DNA from: Phycisphaerae bacterium | Lineage (GTDB): Bacteria > Planctomycetota > Phycisphaerae > Phycisphaerales > SM1A02 | Reading direction: 5' to 3' | NCBI GenBank assembly: GCA_002684755.1 | Contig: NYVS01000092.1 | Location: forward strand, 304-10,125 | DNA length: 9,822 nucleotides | In this document: positions 6,925 through 9,822 of the stretch, piece by piece | Numbering within the stretch: the stretch's first letter is position 1 | How the letters are laid out: every line of letters begins with the position of its first letter | Made by a program: the position numbers and the translations under genes | Notes under the pieces: model-generated | Told to the model about the DNA's origin: nothing | The model's input: the letters and a program-made list of their open reading frames with translations, nothing else | The model's database searches: none

Positions 6925-8186
6925 GCTCGATCTCCCGAGGGTGTTGATTCGACCAGGCGGGCCGCCGCCTCGATGCCGCTTCGAACCGCAGTGTCGATCG
7001 ACGGCTCGCCGAGCCAGTCGCCGGCGATCTCGACCCCATCGGGGCTTTCTGGTGGTGTGGTCGGGGGCGGTCCGGTCGGAAGGGCTCGGCGAACCGGGGT
7101 GGTCGCGAGGTGACGCCAGTTCGTGCTCTCCACGCCGATCATCAAGGCCGCCTCACGTCCGATCCCTTCGAGATCGGCATCGTCGAGTTCGGTGGGCCCG
7201 TCCGGACGAAGGCTGACGGTGAGGCTGTGACGGCCCGCCGGCGCGACTCCATCGGCCACCGCGGTCGAGCTGGCGACGAGGTTCACTCGACCGGAACCGC
7301 TGCCGTTCAGGACGATGATCGGTTCGAGGATGGTGGCGGTGGGTGTCTCGAAGTGGACGGCGACCGTCGACGACCAGTGCGACTGGCCTTCTTCGTCCCG
7401 CTCGGTGACGCGGTCTCCGTGGAGGAGGCGCGTCGTGGTGTCCCGATCCGCGGCGAGCACGACGCCCGCGACGTCACGCCGCGACCCGTCGTCGAGGATG
7501 ACCGAGTCCGGATCGAGTCGATCGACGGTCCGGCCGAATTCGACCCGATCGAGGATCGGCGCGGCCATCGCGTCGGCGATCGCCTGCATGCCTCCACGCG
7601 GAAGTTCGGCTGAACCGTTCGAGAACCGATCGAGGGTCCTGAGAAATCGCCCCGCGGGGACGGACAGCGACTCGTCGAGGAAGACCCCGCCGAAGAACGG
7701 GCGAAGAAAGGACTCTCGGAACCGCTCGCTGAAGCCGGCGTCCCGAATGAACTGGTCGGCCGAGCCGGCCGGATCGGTGCCGGAGTTCGCCTGGGCGGCG
7801 GCACGGCGGCATCTCGTCGCAGCGCGGAGATCTCGCCAGCCGGCGAGCCTTCGAAAGACGGCCTGGAACGCCCCGAGTGGGGTTCGACGGGGGTCGGCGA
7901 CCCGGATCCGCTCGGCCCCCGTCCAGACGATGGCGCCGGGAACGTAGGGATGTCGGGGAAGCGACTTCCGGGGTACCAGCGTCTCGAGAAAGGTGTAGTT
8001 CGACATCGACACCTGGAAGCCGAGGTCGCAGACGAAGCCGTCCACGTTCATCGACCCCAGCCTCCCGCCGACTCGTTCCGAGCCCTCGAGGATTCGGAAC
8101 GGTCGGTCTCGGCGGTGAAGTTCTCGTCCTGCGGCGAGCCCGGAGAGCCCGGCACCGATGATCAGAATGGGGTCGTCCGAGGACAT
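6921..8186 (-). CDS. FAD-dependent amine oxidase / phytoene desaturase-PPOX-like oxidoreductase
   Basis: The protein has 421 residues and the fold of flavin amine oxidases, a group that also holds protoporphyrinogen oxidases and carotenoid desaturases. The N-terminal dinucleotide-binding motif is I-I-G-A-G-L-S-G-L-A at 9-18, followed by the acidic end of strand 2 (L-E-G at 33-35) and R-V-G-G-R-L at 38-43 that contacts FAD. A D-L-G-F-Q-V-S segment at 54-60 resembles a D-R-G-F-Q-V signature I recall from a subfamily often seen near photolyases. The C-terminal FAD motif is G-D-W-L-G-E-P-S-I-D-T-A at 389-400. No signal peptide or membrane segment is visible, so it is probably cytoplasmic. It starts 25 bp after folE with only a weak GGA-type ribosome site, and its stop overlaps the photolyase start by 4 bp. 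The substrate is unknown; a carotenoid, porphyrin or other isoprenoid is possible but not shown. Confidence 0.85.
   Translation of the reverse strand: MSSDDPILIIGAGLSGLAAGRELHRRDRPFRILEGSERVGGRLGSMNVDGFVCDLGFQVSMSNYTFLETLVPRKSLPRHPYVPGAIVWTGAERIRVADPRRTPLGAFQAVFRRLAGWRDLRAATRCRRAAAQANSGTDPAGSADQFIRDAGFSERFRESFLRPFFGGVFLDESLSVPAGRFLRTLDRFSNGSAELPRGGMQAIADAMAAPILDRVEFGRTVDRLDPDSVILDDGSRRDVAGVVLAADRDTTTRLLHGDRVTERDEEGQSHWSSTVAVHFETPTATILEPIIVLNGSGSGRVNLVASSTAVADGVAPAGRHSLTVSLRPDGPTELDDADLEGIGREAALMIGVESTNWRHLATTPVRRALPTGPPPTTPPESPDGVEIAGDWLGEPSIDTAVRSGIEAAARLVESTPSGDRA
6932..6936 (-). promoter_or_regulatory. Ribosome binding site for the photolyase gene
   Basis: GGGAG on the minus strand, 7 bases before the ATG at 6924, lies within the end of the upstream coding region. 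It fixes the photolyase start and supports translational coupling through the ATGA overlap. Confidence 0.7.
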
Positions 8187-8211
8187 GTTCGATCCAGAGA
8201 GGGGGTCGGAA

Positions 8212-8844
8212 TCACTTGCCGACCATCATCTCCTGAATCTCGCGGCGTGTCGCGGCGTCCCGTTCCCAGCGCCCGCCCACCGAGCGGGTCTTCATGGACG
8301 CGCCGTGTGCCTTCGCCCCGCGGATCTGCATGCAGGAGTGCGTCGCTTCGAGCATGACGAGGACGCCGGCCGGGTCGAGGTGCTCCTCGATCGCCTCACG
8401 CACCTGCTGGGTGAGACGCTCCTGCTGCTGGGGGCGTCGGGCGAGGATCTGAACGGTCCGGGCGAGCTTCGAAAGTCCGACCACTCGTCCGTGCTGCGGC
8501 TGATAGGCGATGTGGGCGACGCCGGTGAACGGAAGGAGATGATGCTCGCACATGCTGGTGAAGGGAATGTCGGTGACCATCACGGGATCGCTCCCGTCCT
8601 GCGGGAACTGGCGTGCGAGGTGTGCGGCGGGAGACTGGTCGAGGCCACCGAACATCTCGCCGTAGGCCCGGGCCACGCGGCTTGGCGTGTCGAGCAGGCC
8701 TTCACGGTCGGGGTCCTCGCCGATGGCGAGCAGGATCTCCCGGACCGCGGCTTCGATCCTCGGCTGGTCGAAGGAGGGGGTGCTCCGGTCGTCACTGTCC
8801 GTGGTCGCTTCGATTTCGCGGCAGGTTCGGGCGTCGTGGATCAT
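8212..8844 (-). CDS. folE: GTP cyclohydrolase I
   Basis: The 210-residue protein converts GTP to 7,8-dihydroneopterin triphosphate, the first step of folate and pterin synthesis, in the cytoplasm as a toroidal homodecamer in known members. The zinc site is intact: Cys99, His102 and Cys171 align with E. coli Cys110, His113 and Cys181, and His101 aligns with catalytic His112, in the motifs S-M-C-E-H-H-L-L-P-F and E-A-T-H-S-C-M-Q-I-R-G. Other family motifs are E-D-P-D-R-E-G-L-L-D-T-P at 43-54, V-V-G-L-S-K-L-A-R at 121-129 and Q-E-R-L-T at 141-145. The first 27 residues are a variable polar extension. ATG 8844 has GGAG at 8853-8856, 8 bases upstream. Its place within a photolyase operon suggests it supplies a pterin, perhaps the folate antenna of the photolyase, rather than only housekeeping folate; this is inferred. 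A second folE copy elsewhere in the genome would strengthen that view. Confidence 0.97.
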   Translation of the reverse strand: MIHDARTCREIEATTDSDDRSTPSFDQPRIEAAVREILLAIGEDPDREGLLDTPSRVARAYGEMFGGLDQSPAAHLARQFPQDGSDPVMVTDIPFTSMCEHHLLPFTGVAHIAYQPQHGRVVGLSKLARTVQILARRPQQQERLTQQVREAIEEHLDPAGVLVMLEATHSCMQIRGAKAHGASMKTRSVGGRWERDAATRREIQEMMVGK

Positions 8845-8941
8845 GTCTTGGTCTCCGTTCGAAAGCTTCGCAGCGTCGTTCGGGCCGCCACCCCATCGAT
8901 GGCGTCCTAAGACGATTTTCGCGTCGTCGCGTCGATCGGAT
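8845..8941 (-). other. 97-bp intergenic region upstream of folE
   Basis: This is the largest gap in the window and the only place in the visible minus-strand operon that could hold an internal promoter or operator. It contains GGAG for folE (8853-8856), a 10-bp palindrome CCATCGATGG at 8893-8902, and a 5-bp inverted repeat GACGA/TCGTC with an 8-base loop at 8911-8928. I see no clear -35/-10 pair and no credible small gene. The hairpin is too short to call a terminator. Confidence 0.35.
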
Positions 8942-9325
8942 TCACCGATCGCGCACGAGTCGAAGTCGAATCGGGCCCCGTGCGGTATCGGGGTCGACGG
9001 CGCGGCCGTTCTGCAGGATTTCGATCCGGCCGGCGGCGACGAGTCGTCGTGCAGCGCACCGGACCGCTTCGAGGTGGTCCCGCCAGGCCGCGGGATCGAT
9101 CGCTCGGGCGATTTCGGAGGGACATGCGGTGCTCCGTCGGGAACGGGCGTCGAGCCCTTCGATGATTCGTTCCTCGATCCGGCGGTCCGCCGGTCCGGTT
9201 CCCGAACGTCGGCATCGATCGGAGCAGTACCGCACCTGTTCCCAGTCCCGTGCCCACTTTCGACGCCACGCGAAGGTCCGCCCGCAGCATTCGCAGGTTC
9301 GACGTGGAAGCGGTGATCGGCTCAC
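8942..9325 (-). CDS. DUF2256-DUF3253 fusion protein (zinc-ribbon-like plus C-terminal domain)
   Basis: The chosen start is GTG at 9325-9323, which shares GTGA with the stop of the upstream renalase-like gene; the longer open frame to 9460 encodes an Arg-rich shadow of that gene. The resulting protein has 127 residues. Residues 10-40 match DUF2256: [14 protein letters not shown], then [13 protein letters not shown]. Cys11, Cys14, Cys34 and Cys38 are spaced like a small zinc-binding site. Residues about 53-125 match DUF3253: [37 protein letters not shown] and G-P-I-R-L-R-L. The pattern of the second half resembles a small winged-helix domain, so nucleic acid binding is a guess. Function is unknown. 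The operon position next to folE and a photolyase fits my recollection that DUF2256 genes often neighbour photolyase/cryptochrome genes. Confidence 0.85.
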   Translation of the reverse strand: MSRSPLPRRTCECCGRTFAWRRKWARDWEQVRYCSDRCRRSGTGPADRRIEERIIEGLDARSRRSTACPSEIARAIDPAAWRDHLEAVRCAARRLVAAGRIEILQNGRAVDPDTARGPIRLRLVRDR

Positions 9326-9822
9326 CGCGGCAGCCCCGCGAACAGACCGTCCTCGACGACGTCGGATCGTCCGGGTGCGGCGAAGGCCGGATCGCGAAGG
9401 AGCTGGCCGGCCGCGGCGACGCCGCTCTCGAAGGCATGTTCGACGCGCCCTCCGAGACACCAGTCTCCGCAGGCGATGGCGCCGCTCGACGCATCGACGT
9501 GGACCGGTCGCCCCAGCGGAGCCTCGACGAGTCCGTACCGCCAGCGGTGGACGGTGCCGGCGCGATCGACCGCCGCGCCGAGCACGGCCGCGGCGGCGGT
9601 CCGGAGCCGCTGTTCGACGGCTTCGGGTGCCGCTTCGAGATTCTCACGGGACCACTCGGGGGTTGCATTGATCGTCCAGCAGCCGGCGTCGGTGCGGCCG
9701 GGACGAGAGGCCTCGCGTGCCATCCAGCGAATCTCGGGACCGGGGTCGACCGCGACGTCGAAGCCGGGATCGTGCTCGACCCCGTCGAGCAACAGGGTCC
9801 AGGTCGCATCGAACCGGACCGC
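9322..9822 (-). CDS. Renalase-like FAD-dependent oxidoreductase, C-terminal part (N-terminus outside window)
   Basis: The frame is open to the right edge ([10 protein letters not shown] upstream of a TTG at 9792 that is not a real start) and ends at TGA 9324-9322, leaving the last 166 residues. It matches the C-terminal half of the renalase-like predicted NAD/FAD-dependent oxidoreductases (COG3380 type): [13 protein letters not shown], then [16 protein letters not shown], and the FAD-binding end [12 protein letters not shown] followed by a helix (F-E-S-G). Human renalase oxidises off-isomers of NAD(P)H; the role of bacterial relatives in photolyase neighbourhoods is not established. The N-terminal GxGxxG motif would lie beyond the window. 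Its stop overlaps the GTG of the DUF2256-DUF3253 gene, so the two are likely co-translated. Confidence 0.85.
   Translation of the reverse strand, partial: AVRFDATWTLLLDGVEHDPGFDVAVDPGPEIRWMAREASRPGRTDAGCWTINATPEWSRENLEAAPEAVEQRLRTAAAAVLGAAVDRAGTVHRWRYGLVEAPLGRPVHVDASSGAIACGDWCLGGRVEHAFESGVAAAGQLLRDPAFAAPGRSDVVEDGLFAGLPR

Noticed and set aside
6229..7216. Plus-strand open frames of about 290 codons opposite the photolyase and FAD oxidoreductase
   Set aside because: They are antisense to clear genes and their translations show no domain, only Arg/Gly/Ser-rich sequence.
9326..9460. N-terminal extension of the DUF2256-DUF3253 gene
   Set aside because: The extension is Arg-rich and lies inside the renalase-like gene; the GTGA overlap gives a better start.

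Overview
The window is about 9.8 kb of GC-rich, gene-dense bacterial DNA with short intergenic gaps. Tat-tagged Gfo/Idh/MocA oxidoreductases are interleaved with secreted sugar isomerase-like TIM barrels, and a bacterial class I photolyase operon lies beside them. This content fits Planctomycetota, possibly Phycisphaerae. That assignment is an inference from gene content, not from a marker gene.

Left half (1-5520, all + strand): a probable single operon of sugar or polyol oxidation genes. In order they are the C-terminal end of a Gfo/Idh/MocA oxidoreductase (cut by the window edge), a secreted xylose isomerase-like TIM-barrel protein, a complete Tat-exported Gfo/Idh/MocA oxidoreductase, a Tat-exported hydroxypyruvate isomerase-like protein, and a 625-residue fusion of ApbE (FAD:protein FMN transferase) with an SMP-30/gluconolactonase beta-propeller. 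Gaps are 52, 52 (or 59 if counted between the stop and start of the second pair), 28 and -22 bp in effect, so all genes are close-packed. Every complete gene in this half starts with an export signal, so the pathway probably runs outside the cytoplasm.

Right half (5527-9822, all - strand, read right to left): a renalase-like FAD oxidoreductase (N-terminus outside the window), a DUF2256-DUF3253 fusion starting at a GTG that overlaps the previous stop, GTP cyclohydrolase I (folE), a phytoene desaturase/PPOX-like FAD amine oxidase, and a class I CPD photolyase whose ATG overlaps the oxidoreductase stop. The set looks like a light/UV response operon: photolyase, two flavin oxidoreductases, the first enzyme of pterin synthesis, and a small zinc-ribbon protein of unknown function.

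The two operons converge at 5520/5527 with only 6 bp between stops, and the two stop codons form part of a small hairpin. No RNA genes, mobile elements, CRISPR arrays or tRNAs were seen, and no gene-free stretch exceeds 100 bases. The most interesting items are the ApbE-SMP-30 fusion, the photolyase/folE/flavin-oxidoreductase operon with its DUF2256-DUF3253 protein, a mosaic antenna pocket in the photolyase, and a 9-bp tandem repeat inside a signal peptide.
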